Positions 36,371-44,163 of a DNA stretch of 64,000 bases are shown here, piece by piece (the first letter of the stretch is position 1; the number at the start of each line of letters is the position of its first letter). A program made the translations under genes and the position numbers. Source of the DNA: Exercitatus varius (GTDB lineage Bacteria > Pseudomonadota > Gammaproteobacteria > Enterobacterales > Pasteurellaceae). Under the pieces are notes generated by a model, which had not been told where the DNA came from, did not search any database, and was given only the letters and a program-made list of their open reading frames with translations. Where the stretch lies: NCBI RefSeq assembly GCF_029577735.1, contig NZ_JARQTO010000009.1:136102-200101 (forward strand), in the 5' to 3' direction.

Positions 36371-36814
36371 ATGACAGAACACATTGTTTCCCGCCAACCC
36401 GAAGGTTCTCTGATTTTACGTACATTGGCGATGCCTTCCGATACCAATGCTAACGGCGATATTTTCGGCGGTTGGATTATGTCACAAATGGATATGGGCG
36501 GCGCGATTCTGGCAAAAGAAATCGCTAAAGGACGCGTGGTCACCGTTTGCGTCGATAAAATTACTTTTTTACGCCCGATTTCCGTGGGAGATGTGGTCTG
36601 TTGTTACGGTAAACTGGTTAAAGTCGGACGCACCTCCATGCAGGTCAAAGTAGAAGTCTGGATCAAACAGGTATACGCCGGCGTACGTGATCGCCATTGC
36701 GTAACCGAAGCCCTGTTCACCTATGTTGCAATAGACGAAAAAGGGAAACCGCGCGCCGTACCGCAAGAAAACAACCCGGAATTAGAGCAAGCGCTCGCAT
36801 TAATGAATGCCTGA
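36371..36814 (+). CDS. yciA: Acyl-CoA thioesterase YciA
   Basis: This 147-residue hotdog-fold thioesterase hydrolyses many acyl-CoAs, from short to long. The catalytic region is DTNANGDIFGGWIMSQMDMGG, with Asn and Asp residues of the hotdog active site. Haemophilus YciA (HI0827) is the well-studied family member. It lies 2 bases downstream of yciB, in one transcript, which suggests a membrane-lipid link. Confidence 0.95.
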   Translation: MTEHIVSRQPEGSLILRTLAMPSDTNANGDIFGGWIMSQMDMGGAILAKEIAKGRVVTVCVDKITFLRPISVGDVVCCYGKLVKVGRTSMQVKVEVWIKQVYAGVRDRHCVTEALFTYVAIDEKGKPRAVPQENNPELEQALALMNA

Positions 36815-36839
36815 TTTTTAATAATAAAGGAGAAATGAA

Positions 36840-37124
36840 ATGGAATATTTTGTTATTTTTGCTCAAGACAGACCTAACACTTTGGAACAGCGTCTGGCGG
36901 TACGTCCGCAACATTTAGCGCGTCTGGAACAGTTGAAAGCCGAAGATCGCCTATTAACGGCGGGCCCGAATCCCAGCGCGGACGGCAACGGCATTACCGG
37001 TTCAACCGTGATCGCGAAATTTGCCACGTTAGAAGACGCGCAAGCCTGGGCGGCCCAAGATCCTTATGTGGGTGCGAAAGTTTACGGCGAAGTAATCGTC
37101 AAACCGTTTAAGCGCGTGTTCTAA
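36840..37124 (+). CDS. yciI: YciI-like protein
   Basis: This 94-residue protein has the ferredoxin-like YciI fold. It begins MEYFVIFAQDRPNTLEQRLAVRP and keeps the His and Asp (about residues 21-45) of the family's putative active site. Haemophilus YciI (HI0828) is structurally known, but no function is assigned. It starts 25 bases after yciA behind AAGGAGA. It is the last gene of the yci cluster. Confidence 0.92.
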   Translation: MEYFVIFAQDRPNTLEQRLAVRPQHLARLEQLKAEDRLLTAGPNPSADGNGITGSTVIAKFATLEDAQAWAAQDPYVGAKVYGEVIVKPFKRVF

Positions 37125-37171
37125 CACATCAAGTTGATTTGAATATCAAAGAGATAATGTCTTATTTTTTA

Positions 37172-37251
37172 TGATCTAAATCATAAAAATTGCGGCTAAT
37201 TTCCAGATTTTGTATTTCTCACTTGTTACAAGAATGTTACATGGGTAGAAT
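37172..37251 (+). promoter_or_regulatory. arcA promoter with FNR-like box
   Basis: TGATCTAAATCA (37172-37183) matches the FNR core TGAT-N4-ATCA exactly. Downstream, TTGTTA (37223-37228), a 17-base spacer and TAGAAT (37246-37251) form a good promoter. The FNR box is centred about 80 bases upstream of the predicted start, suited to activation. In E. coli FNR activates arcA. Confidence 0.6.
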
Positions 37252-37304
37252 CCACCTTCAGAAATACCCAATATTAGGGATAAAAATTTAAAAGGGAAAG
37301 AAAA

Positions 37305-38012
37305 ATGATAACGCCTAATATTCTTGTGGTCGAAGACGAAACTATCACGCGAAATACCTTAAAAAGTATTTTCGAAGCCGAAGGTTACAACGTTTTCGAA
37401 GCAACCGACGGTGCTCAAATGCACCGTGTCTTAGCCGAACACAGCATTCATTTGGTGGTGATGGACATCAATCTGCCGGGTAAAAACGGACTTATGCTCG
37501 CCAGAGAATTACGTGAAAATGCCGATATCGCTTTGATTTTCTTAACCGGACGCGATAACGAAGTAGATAAAATCCTCGGGTTGGAAATCGGTGCCGACGA
37601 CTATTTAACCAAGCCGTTTAATCCGCGCGAATTAACTATTCGGGCACGCAACTTACTGCAACGCACCATGAGCGAACATAAAAGTGCGGTGGAAAATATT
37701 GAAATTTTCCGTTTTAACGGCTGGACTTTGGATTCCAACCAACACGCTTTAATCACTCCGGAAGGCGAAATCATTAAATTACCGCGCAGTGAATTCCGCG
37801 CAATGCTGCATTTCTGCGAAAACCCGGGCAAAATTCAATCCCGGGAAGAATTATTGCGCAAAATGACGGGGCGGGAATTGAAAGATAACGATCGCACGGT
37901 GGATGTCACCATCCGCCGCATTCGCAAACATTTTGAAAATCACGGCAATACGCCTGAAATTATTGCCACTATCCACGGCGAAGGTTACCGCTTCTGCGGC
38001 GAATTGGAATAA
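37305..38012 (+). CDS. arcA: Aerobic respiration response regulator ArcA
   Basis: This 235-residue OmpR-family regulator has a receiver domain (about 1-120) with phospho-acceptor Asp54 in VVMDINLPGKNG and Lys in LTKPF. A winged-helix DNA-binding domain follows (about 135-232; NDRTVDVTIRRIRKHFE). Phosphorylated under low oxygen, it represses TCA-cycle and respiratory genes. Its kinase ArcB is encoded at 54.1-56.0 kb. An in-frame uptake signal near 37682 encodes SAV. It is a single gene with its own promoter and terminator. Confidence 0.97.
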   Translation: MITPNILVVEDETITRNTLKSIFEAEGYNVFEATDGAQMHRVLAEHSIHLVVMDINLPGKNGLMLARELRENADIALIFLTGRDNEVDKILGLEIGADDYLTKPFNPRELTIRARNLLQRTMSEHKSAVENIEIFRFNGWTLDSNQHALITPEGEIIKLPRSEFRAMLHFCENPGKIQSREELLRKMTGRELKDNDRTVDVTIRRIRKHFENHGNTPEIIATIHGEGYRFCGELE

Positions 38013-38025
38013 ACTGTCGCATAAC

Positions 38026-38069
38026 AAAAGTGCGGGCAAAAAAACGAAAGAATTTTTGCCCGCACTTTT
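38026..38069. terminator. Inverted uptake-signal pair, terminator of arcA
   Basis: AAAAGTGCGGGCAAAAA and TTTTTGCCCGCACTTTT form a long stem 14 bases after the arcA stop. Confidence 0.85.
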
Positions 38070-38141
38070 GCTTTCCGGCTAGAATTGTGTTCGTTCCGCT
38101 TATTCGGTACAATTCCGACAAAACAATTAATCAGCAAAATT

Positions 38142-38624
38142 ATGACGAAGAAAAAAAACAAAGCGGTCTCCAACACCATTGCATTAAACAAACGCGCTCG
38201 CCACGACTATTTTATTGAAGAAGAAATTGAAGCGGGACTTTCACTGCAAGGCTGGGAAGTGAAATCTATGCGTGCGGGTAAAGCCAACATCAGCGACAGT
38301 TACGTCATTTTCAATAACGGAGAAGCGTTCCTGTTCGGCGCCACCATCCAACCCCTTTCCGTCGCCTCTACCCATGTGGTTTGCGATCCGACACGCACCC
38401 GTAAATTGCTGCTCAACGAGCGAGAATTGGCCTCCTTATTCGGCAAAGCCAACCGGGACGGTTACACGATTGTAGCGCTTTCACTCTACTGGAAAAACGC
38501 TTGGGCGAAACTCAAAATCGGGTTAGCCAAAGGGAAAAAACAACATGATAAACGCGAAGATATTAAAGATCGCGAGTGGAAAGTTCAAAAAGATCGTATC
38601 ATGAAAAACGCCCATCGAGGTTAA
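38142..38624 (+). CDS. smpB: tmRNA-binding protein SmpB
   Basis: This 160-residue protein binds tmRNA and brings it to stalled ribosomes. The oligonucleotide-binding barrel contains ARHDYFIEEEIEAGLSLQGWEVKS and the basic C-terminal tail ends KDRIMKNAHRG, inserted in the empty mRNA channel. I choose the ATG at 38142 (MTKKKNKAVSN), the usual SmpB start; a longer in-frame ATG at 38085 is unsupported. The ssrA RNA gene is not visible in this window. lexA follows after 127 bases. Confidence 0.95.
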   Translation: MTKKKNKAVSNTIALNKRARHDYFIEEEIEAGLSLQGWEVKSMRAGKANISDSYVIFNNGEAFLFGATIQPLSVASTHVVCDPTRTRKLLLNERELASLFGKANRDGYTIVALSLYWKNAWAKLKIGLAKGKKQHDKREDIKDREWKVQKDRIMKNAHRG

Positions 38625-38640
38625 TTTTCTCACTTCCCAA

Positions 38641-38724
38641 AAATACAGTATGTTTTTCCGAATATACTGTATTTTTTTGTATTTATAGGTTGTATATATA
38701 GTGAAAACTGTATAGAATATCAAT
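38641..38724 (+). promoter_or_regulatory. lexA promoter with LexA-like half-sites
   Basis: TTGTAT (38690-38695), a 17-base spacer and TAGAAT (38713-38718) form a promoter. A CTGT half-site (38709-38712) overlaps the -10, and another lies upstream at about 38667. Neither has a perfect ACAG partner. The upstream ACTGTAT also forms a hairpin with ATACAGT at about 38643-38673, which may end smpB transcription. Confidence 0.45.
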
Positions 38725-38751
38725 CATTGTATACAACCACAGGGAAATATT

Positions 38752-39384
38752 ATGTCATTAGCCAAACCACTTACTGCCCGCCAGCAAGAAGTTTATAACT
38801 TTCTCAAACACTACATCGAAACGACCGGCATGCCGCCGACACGTGCCGAAATTTCCCGCGAATTAGGTTTTCGTTCCCCTAACGCGGCGGAAGAGCATTT
38901 GAAAGCTCTTGCTCGCAAAGGCGCCGTAGAAATTTTAGCCGGCACCTCACGGGGTATCCGTTTACTGCTTGACGCCGCCAATGACGAACCGGAAGGTTTA
39001 CCGTTAATCGGTCAGGTGGCCGCCGGCGAACCGATTCTGGCGGAACAGCATATTGAAGGCACTTATCGCGTCGATCCCGATATGTTTAAACCGCAGGCGG
39101 ATTTCCTGCTTAAAGTGAACGGACAATCTATGAAAAATATTGGCATTTTAGATGGCGATTTGCTTGCCGTACACAGTACAAAAGACGTACGCAACGGGCA
39201 AGTGATTGTGGCGCGCATTGAAGATGAAGTCACGGTAAAACGTTTGGAACGCAAAGGCGATATTATTTATCTCCATGCGGAAAATGAAGAATTTGCGCCG
39301 ATTGTCGTCAATTTACGCGAACAGGAACGTTTTGAAATTGAAGGAATCGCCGTAGGTATTATTCGCAATAATGCATGGATGTAA
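38752..39384 (+). CDS. lexA: SOS repressor LexA
   Basis: This 210-residue repressor has an N-terminal winged helix (about 1-70; TRAEISRELGFRSPNAAEEHL). The C-terminal S24 protease domain has catalytic Ser126 in VNGQSM and Lys163 in VTVKRL. Self-cleavage occurs at Ala91-Gly92 in VAAGEP when stimulated by RecA. It likely controls the UmuD-like gene at 10.4 kb, whose box is a full consensus, and itself. The start follows AGGGAAATATT. Confidence 0.97.
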   Translation: MSLAKPLTARQQEVYNFLKHYIETTGMPPTRAEISRELGFRSPNAAEEHLKALARKGAVEILAGTSRGIRLLLDAANDEPEGLPLIGQVAAGEPILAEQHIEGTYRVDPDMFKPQADFLLKVNGQSMKNIGILDGDLLAVHSTKDVRNGQVIVARIEDEVTVKRLERKGDIIYLHAENEEFAPIVVNLREQERFEIEGIAVGIIRNNAWM

Positions 39385-39718
39385 TTGTTCCGGAAATCCT
39401 TTGACGCGGCAAAACTCAATCAAAGTGCGGTGAAAAATCGCAACGTTTTTTTAATTAATCTTAACGATTGTTAGTTAAGGTAAGTGTCGTATTATTCGTT
39501 GGTTACACCGTGAACGGTAAATTTTAAACGCTATGGTTAAGTTTTCGCAGATATAAAGCGTTATCGGAACAATGGCGTGGCAAAAATGTCGTTAAGGAAA
39601 ATGCATGACGGAGAAAGAATTAAAAATGATCAAATTTTTGACCGCACTTTGATCATTTTTCAATTTCCCGCATGTCTCTGATTTGGCTCGGAAGCTTGTT
39701 TTTATTGTTAATATCGCT
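39385..39718. other. Gene-free region between lexA and rnhA
   Basis: These 334 bases hold no convincing gene. There is one uptake signal near 39421 and a second (GACCGCACTTTGATCA) near 39640, which pairs with nearby TGATCAAA to form a short hairpin. An open stretch of about 47 codons without good coding character crosses 39540-39680. It may be a decayed gene. Confidence 0.5.
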
Positions 39719-40183
39719 TCAATCCGGCTGATAACCGACATCTTCCGATGTCGGATTTTCCGCTCCCTGTTTTGCAAGCTCATCACAAATTTCATTTTCG
39801 CGATGACCGGAATGCCCTTTAACCCAACGCCAATGAATGTCATGAGATTGGATAGCCGCGTCCAACGCCATCCATAAATCCTGATTTTTAACCGGCTTGC
39901 CTGTACTGGCTTTCCAATTATTTTTTTTCCAGTTGAAAATCCATTGGGTTATGCCGTTTTTCATGTACTGGCTGTCACTATGCAAGGTAATCCGGCAGGG
40001 TTCTTTCAATAAATTTAACGCCTCAATAACGGCGCGTAATTCCATGCGATTATTGGTAGTTAAAAAATAGCCTTTTGATAAGGTTTTTTCATGTTGTTTA
40101 TAGCGCAGAAGCACGCCGATTCCGCCGGCTCCCGGATTGCCGAGACAAGAACCGTCAGTAAAAATTTCAATCTGTTTTCCCAT
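39719..40183 (-). CDS. rnhA: Ribonuclease HI
   Basis: This 154-residue enzyme cuts the RNA strand of RNA-DNA hybrids. The Mg-binding acidic residues are in FTDGSCLGNPG (Asp10), MELRAVIEAL (Glu48), and LHSDSQYMKNGI (Asp70). A conserved His lies in VKGHSGHRENE. Length and start are standard. It is divergent from dnaQ with about 70 bases between starts, the arrangement of E. coli, where the two share overlapping promoters. An uptake signal (AAAAGTGCGGT near 40205) lies in that gap. Confidence 0.97.
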   Translation of the reverse strand: MGKQIEIFTDGSCLGNPGAGGIGVLLRYKQHEKTLSKGYFLTTNNRMELRAVIEALNLLKEPCRITLHSDSQYMKNGITQWIFNWKKNNWKASTGKPVKNQDLWMALDAAIQSHDIHWRWVKGHSGHRENEICDELAKQGAENPTSEDVGYQPD

Positions 40184-40255
40184 AATCTGTTACAATCATC
40201 CCCTAAAAGTGCGGTTGATAATAGCGCAAATAAACAAAAATAGACAGCAAGAACC

Positions 40256-41035
40256 ATGAAAGAAGAAAATGAAATTATTCGCCAAATTGTGCTCGATACC
40301 GAAACAACGGGTATGAATCAATTCGGCGCACATTATGAAGGACATTGCATTATCGAAATCGGTGCGGTGGAACTGATTAACCGCAAATATACCGGCCGTA
40401 AATTGCATTTATATGTCAAACCCGATCGCCCTATTGATCCCGAAGCAATTAAAGTTCACGGCATCACCGACGAAATGCTGGCCGATAAACCGGACTTCGC
40501 CGCCGTCGCGCAGGAATTCATTGATTTTATCAAAGATGCGGAATTGCTCATTCATAACGCTCCCTTCGACGTGGGCTTTATGGATTACGAATTCCGCAAA
40601 CATCATATAGATGTCAAAACGGCGGATATTTGCACGATAACGGATACGCTCCAAATGGCGCGCCGGCAATATCCGGGGAAACGCAATAATTTAGACGCAT
40701 TGTGCGATCGTCTGCATATCGACAACAGCAAACGAACCTTGCACGGAGCATTGCTGGATGCGGAGATTTTAGGCGACGTATATTTAGCCATGACCGGCGG
40801 ACAAGTCAGCCTGTTTGCCGAACAAGAAACCGAAACGCCGGTTCCGCAAGCGGAAGAAATCAAAGAAGAATTGACTCCCGTTAAAATTTCCTCAGAAGGG
40901 TTAATCGCTTTACCGTTAACCGAAGAGGAATCTGCGGCTCATGCAGAATATCTTTCGTTAATTAACAAAAAGAGCAAAGATAACTGTATTTGGATCAAAA
41001 GATTGTCTCCGAACGCTAATAAAACCGTGCATTAA
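40256..41035 (+). CDS. dnaQ: DNA polymerase III epsilon (proofreading) subunit
   Basis: This 259-residue DEDDh exonuclease removes misincorporated bases in the replicative polymerase. Exo I is VLDTETTGM, Exo II is LIHNAPFDVGFMDYEF, and Exo III is HGALLDAEILGDVYLAM. Directly after the catalytic domain, GGQVSLFAEQE is a likely beta-clamp-binding motif (Q-x-x-L-F). A variable linker and a C-terminal alpha-binding tail follow. The order rnhA-dnaQ-tRNA-Asp matches E. coli. Confidence 0.96.
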   Translation: MKEENEIIRQIVLDTETTGMNQFGAHYEGHCIIEIGAVELINRKYTGRKLHLYVKPDRPIDPEAIKVHGITDEMLADKPDFAAVAQEFIDFIKDAELLIHNAPFDVGFMDYEFRKHHIDVKTADICTITDTLQMARRQYPGKRNNLDALCDRLHIDNSKRTLHGALLDAEILGDVYLAMTGGQVSLFAEQETETPVPQAEEIKEELTPVKISSEGLIALPLTEEESAAHAEYLSLINKKSKDNCIWIKRLSPNANKTVH

Positions 41036-41112
41036 TTAAGCAAGCGGATCCAAACCGGAGAAAAAACAGTTGACGAAAACGCTTATGACAAGTATCATTC
41101 GCAACACTTAGC

Positions 41113-41189
41113 GGAGTGGTAGTTCAGCTGGTTAGAATACCTGCCTGTCACGCAGGGGGTCGCGGGTTCGAGTCCCGTCCATTCCGCCA
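41113..41189 (+). tRNA. tRNA-Asp (anticodon GTC), copy 1
   Basis: This is a 77-nt cloverleaf with acceptor GGAGTGG/CCATTCC, anticodon loop CTGTCAC giving GTC, GGGTTCGAGTCCC T-arm and encoded CCA. It is identical to the copy 34 bases downstream. The position after dnaQ matches E. coli aspV. Confidence 0.97.
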
Positions 41190-41223
41190 ACTTTTTCAAT
41201 TTGATTCCTTATAAATTAGCTGC

Positions 41224-41300
41224 GGAGTGGTAGTTCAGCTGGTTAGAATACCTGCCTGTCACGCAGGGGGTCGCGGGTTCGAGTCCCGTCCATTCCGCCA
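41224..41300 (+). tRNA. tRNA-Asp (anticodon GTC), copy 2
   Basis: This is a second copy, identical in all 77 bases to the first, 34 bases after it. It is probably co-transcribed, ending at the hairpin at 41307-41334. Confidence 0.97.
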
Positions 41301-41306
41301 ACATTC

Positions 41307-41334
41307 AAAAAGCACAGTTTAGACTGTGCTTTTT
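41307..41334 (+). terminator. Terminator of the tRNA-Asp pair
   Basis: AAAAGCACAGT and ACTGTGCTTTTT form a perfect hairpin with a T run, 7 bases after the second tRNA-Asp. Confidence 0.9.
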
Positions 41335-41411
41335 ACTTTTACAAAATATAAAAATCCCCTGAGATCTGATATACTTCCACGAATTTTATTCCGAATTAAG
41401 AGATATTTTTT

Positions 41412-42926
41412 ATGACAACTCCCGTTGTGGCGCTCGTCGGTCGCCCTAATGTAGGTAAATCTACTCTATTCAACCGCTTAACCCGCACGCGTGATGCATT
41501 AGTGGCGGACTTTCCCGGTTTAACCCGAGATCGTAAATACGGCCAGGCTAATATTGCGGGCTATGATTTCATCGTCATTGATACCGGCGGAATTGACGGT
41601 TCCGAGGAAGGTGTCGAAGAAAAAATGGCGGAACAATCGCTGCTCGCCGTTGAAGAAGCGGATGTGGTGCTGTTTCTGGTGGACGCGCGCGCAGGCTTAA
41701 CGCCCGCCGACATCGGCATTGCCAACTATCTTCGTCAGCGTCAGAACAAAATCACGATTGTGGTCGCCAACAAAACCGATGGTATTGACGCTGATTCTCA
41801 TTGCGCGGAATTCTATCAGCTGGGATTGGGTGACATCGCCCAAATTGCCGCCGCCCAAGGGCGTGGCGTCGCACAACTGATGGAAACCGTGCTGGCTCCG
41901 CTTGCTGAAAAAATGGGGGAAAGTGCGGTCGAAAATAGCGAAGATTTTGAAGAACAGGACGAATGGGAACAATCCTTCGATTTTTCCGACGAAAACGATA
42001 CCGCATTATTAGACGAAGCGTTGGAAGAAGAAAATACGGGGCCGGATCATAAAAACATTAAAATCGCGATTGTCGGGCGTCCGAACGTAGGAAAATCCAC
42101 CCTCACCAACCGCATTTTAGGTGAAGAGCGCGTAGTGGTTTACGACTTACCCGGCACAACGCGCGACAGTATTTATATTCCGATGGAACGTGACGGTCAG
42201 CATTACACAATTATCGATACCGCCGGGGTACGCAAACGCGGCAAAGTTCATTTAACCGTCGAAAAATTCTCCGTCATTAAAACCTTACAAGCCATTCAGG
42301 ATGCCAATGTCGTGTTATTGACGATTGATGCCCGCGAAGGTATTTCCGATCAGGATTTATCGTTACTCGGCTTTATTCTGAATGCCGGTCGTTCCTTGGT
42401 CATCGTGGTAAATAAATGGGACGGATTGGATCAGGATGTTAAAGATCGTGTGAAATCCGAACTCGATCGCCGCCTGGATTTTATCGATTTTGCCCGCGTA
42501 CATTTTATTTCCGCCTTGCACGGCAGCGGAGTCGGCAATCTGTTTGAATCCGTGCGAGAAGCTTACGCCTGCGCAACGCAAAAAATGACCACATCATTGC
42601 TGACGCGAATTCTGCAAATGGCAACGGACGAACACCAGCCGCCGATGGTCGGCGGTCGCCGTATTAAGCTGAAATATGCGCATCCGGGCGGTTATAACCC
42701 GCCGATTATCGTTGTACACGGTAATCAAATGGACAAACTGCCGGACAGTTATAAACGTTATCTGTCAAACTATTATCGGCGCAGCCTGAAAATCGTCGGC
42801 TCACCGATTCGCATTCAGTTCCAGGAAGGCAACAACCCGTTTGCCGGCAAACGCAACAAATTAACACCGAATCAGTTGCGCAAACGCAAACGCCTAATGA
42901 AATTTATTAAGAAATCAAAACGTTAA
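41412..42926 (+). CDS. der: Ribosome assembly GTPase Der (EngA)
   Basis: This 504-residue protein has two tandem GTPase domains, each with GRPNVGKST (about residues 10 and 224). G3 motifs are DTGGID and DTAGVR, and G4 motifs are NKTD and NKWD. A KH-like C-terminal domain ends in a Lys-rich tail. Der is needed for 50S subunit maturation. The acidic stretch (about 165-215) between the two G domains is longer than in many homologues. An in-frame uptake signal near 41921 encodes part of SAVEN. A terminator hairpin follows. Confidence 0.96.
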   Translation: MTTPVVALVGRPNVGKSTLFNRLTRTRDALVADFPGLTRDRKYGQANIAGYDFIVIDTGGIDGSEEGVEEKMAEQSLLAVEEADVVLFLVDARAGLTPADIGIANYLRQRQNKITIVVANKTDGIDADSHCAEFYQLGLGDIAQIAAAQGRGVAQLMETVLAPLAEKMGESAVENSEDFEEQDEWEQSFDFSDENDTALLDEALEEENTGPDHKNIKIAIVGRPNVGKSTLTNRILGEERVVVYDLPGTTRDSIYIPMERDGQHYTIIDTAGVRKRGKVHLTVEKFSVIKTLQAIQDANVVLLTIDAREGISDQDLSLLGFILNAGRSLVIVVNKWDGLDQDVKDRVKSELDRRLDFIDFARVHFISALHGSGVGNLFESVREAYACATQKMTTSLLTRILQMATDEHQPPMVGGRRIKLKYAHPGGYNPPIIVVHGNQMDKLPDSYKRYLSNYYRRSLKIVGSPIRIQFQEGNNPFAGKRNKLTPNQLRKRKRLMKFIKKSKR

Positions 42927-42928
42927 CA

Positions 42929-42959
42929 AAAAGTGCGGTCAAATTTGACCGCACTTTTC
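42929..42959. terminator. Inverted uptake-signal pair between convergent genes
   Basis: AAAAAGTGCGGTCAAA and TTTGACCGCACTTTT are directly abutting inverted copies, giving a hairpin with a minimal loop between der and sotB. Confidence 0.9.
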
Positions 42960-42981
42960 ATTATCCTCCACTGAAACTTAA

Positions 42982-44163
42982 TTATTCGGATGGCACATTG
43001 CGATATTTCAAATGAAGGACAACAAATAACGCAATGCCCAGCACACCAATCAGCGCGCCCGCAAAACCGATACCGCCTAAACCCCAATGCCGCATAACCT
43101 GATTACCGATTAAAGCGCCGCCACCGATGCCCACATTATAAATCCCCGAATAAATCGCCGTGGCCACATCCGTCGCGTCCGGAGCCTGCTGCAACACGCG
43201 CATTTGTAACCCGATCGACAGGCCTGAAATTCCGATTCCCCACACAAAAATTAAGATCAGCATTAACGCGGTATAACCGCTTAGCAAATACACCGAACAA
43301 AGCGATAAAATCAGCAAGCCCATGGCACTCATCACGAATTTGATCGGGGAAAAACGATAAATACGTCCGAATAAGAAACTAGCCACAAAGCCCGCCAGCC
43401 CGAAAATAAGCAACACAAGCGTCGCGCTGCCTTCCGTCATACCGCCGATTTCTTTCACGAAGGGTTCGATATAGCTGTATGCCGTAAAATGGGCGGAAAT
43501 AATCAGCACGGTCACCGCGTAGCTTCCCATCAGCAAAGGACGCTTCACCAAACTCGGTAAACTGGCGAAAGATCCTGCGTTTTTGCTGGGCAAATGCGGT
43601 AAGAGTTTTGCCAGAACGAGCATTACCACAAAAGCCGACAAGGCGATCAAGGCAAATGTGGTACGCCACCCCAGCCATTGTCCGATTATTCGTCCTAAAG
43701 GCAAACCCAGCACCATCGCCATGGAAGAACCCATCGCGATCATACCCAATGCCTGCGTTTGCTTTCCTTTTGGGGCAATTCGCATGGCAAGAGCGGCGGT
43801 AATCGACCAAAACACCGCATGCGCCAAGGCAATTAATATGCGGGAAAGTAAAAGAATGCCGTAATTCCAGGCGATGACCGACAAAATATGTCCGCTAACA
43901 AACAACAGAAACAATTTTAATAACAGGCTTCGACGTTCCGATTTTGCCGTAATTAACATTAACGGCAAGGACATCAGCGACACAATCCAGGCATAAACCG
44001 TGATCATCAGCCCGGTTTGCGAAACGGGCATCGCAAAACTCTGCGCAATATCGGAGAGCAAGGCGACGGGAACAAATTCGGTCGTATTAAAAATAAAGGC
44101 GGCAAACGCTATGGCTACAATACGAAAATTAGCAAAGCGCTCGAATTTTGCAGTGTTAAACAT
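42982..44163 (-). CDS. sotB: Sugar efflux transporter of the SotB/YdeA type (MFS)
   Basis: This 393-residue protein has 12 predicted membrane segments of the major facilitator fold. The N-terminal FIFNTTEFVPVALLSDIAQSF and the motif-A region ITAKSERRS are typical of the SotB/YdeA drug:H+ antiporter-1 branch. E. coli SotB exports arabinose and IPTG. Substrates here are unknown. Its ATG overlaps the asmA stop by one base (TAATG), so it is translationally coupled to the end of udk-dcd-asmA-sotB. Confidence 0.85.
   Translation of the reverse strand: MFNTAKFERFANFRIVAIAFAAFIFNTTEFVPVALLSDIAQSFAMPVSQTGLMITVYAWIVSLMSLPLMLITAKSERRSLLLKLFLLFVSGHILSVIAWNYGILLLSRILIALAHAVFWSITAALAMRIAPKGKQTQALGMIAMGSSMAMVLGLPLGRIIGQWLGWRTTFALIALSAFVVMLVLAKLLPHLPSKNAGSFASLPSLVKRPLLMGSYAVTVLIISAHFTAYSYIEPFVKEIGGMTEGSATLVLLIFGLAGFVASFLFGRIYRFSPIKFVMSAMGLLILSLCSVYLLSGYTALMLILIFVWGIGISGLSIGLQMRVLQQAPDATDVATAIYSGIYNVGIGGGALIGNQVMRHWGLGGIGFAGALIGVLGIALFVVLHLKYRNVPSE

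Noticed and set aside
39592..39843. Minus-strand open frame of 83 codons
   Set aside because: It overlaps the end of rnhA in another frame, has no ribosome site and shows no family resemblance.
41697..42006. Antisense open frames inside der
   Set aside because: They are shadows of the GTPase coding frame, with no start signal or similarity.
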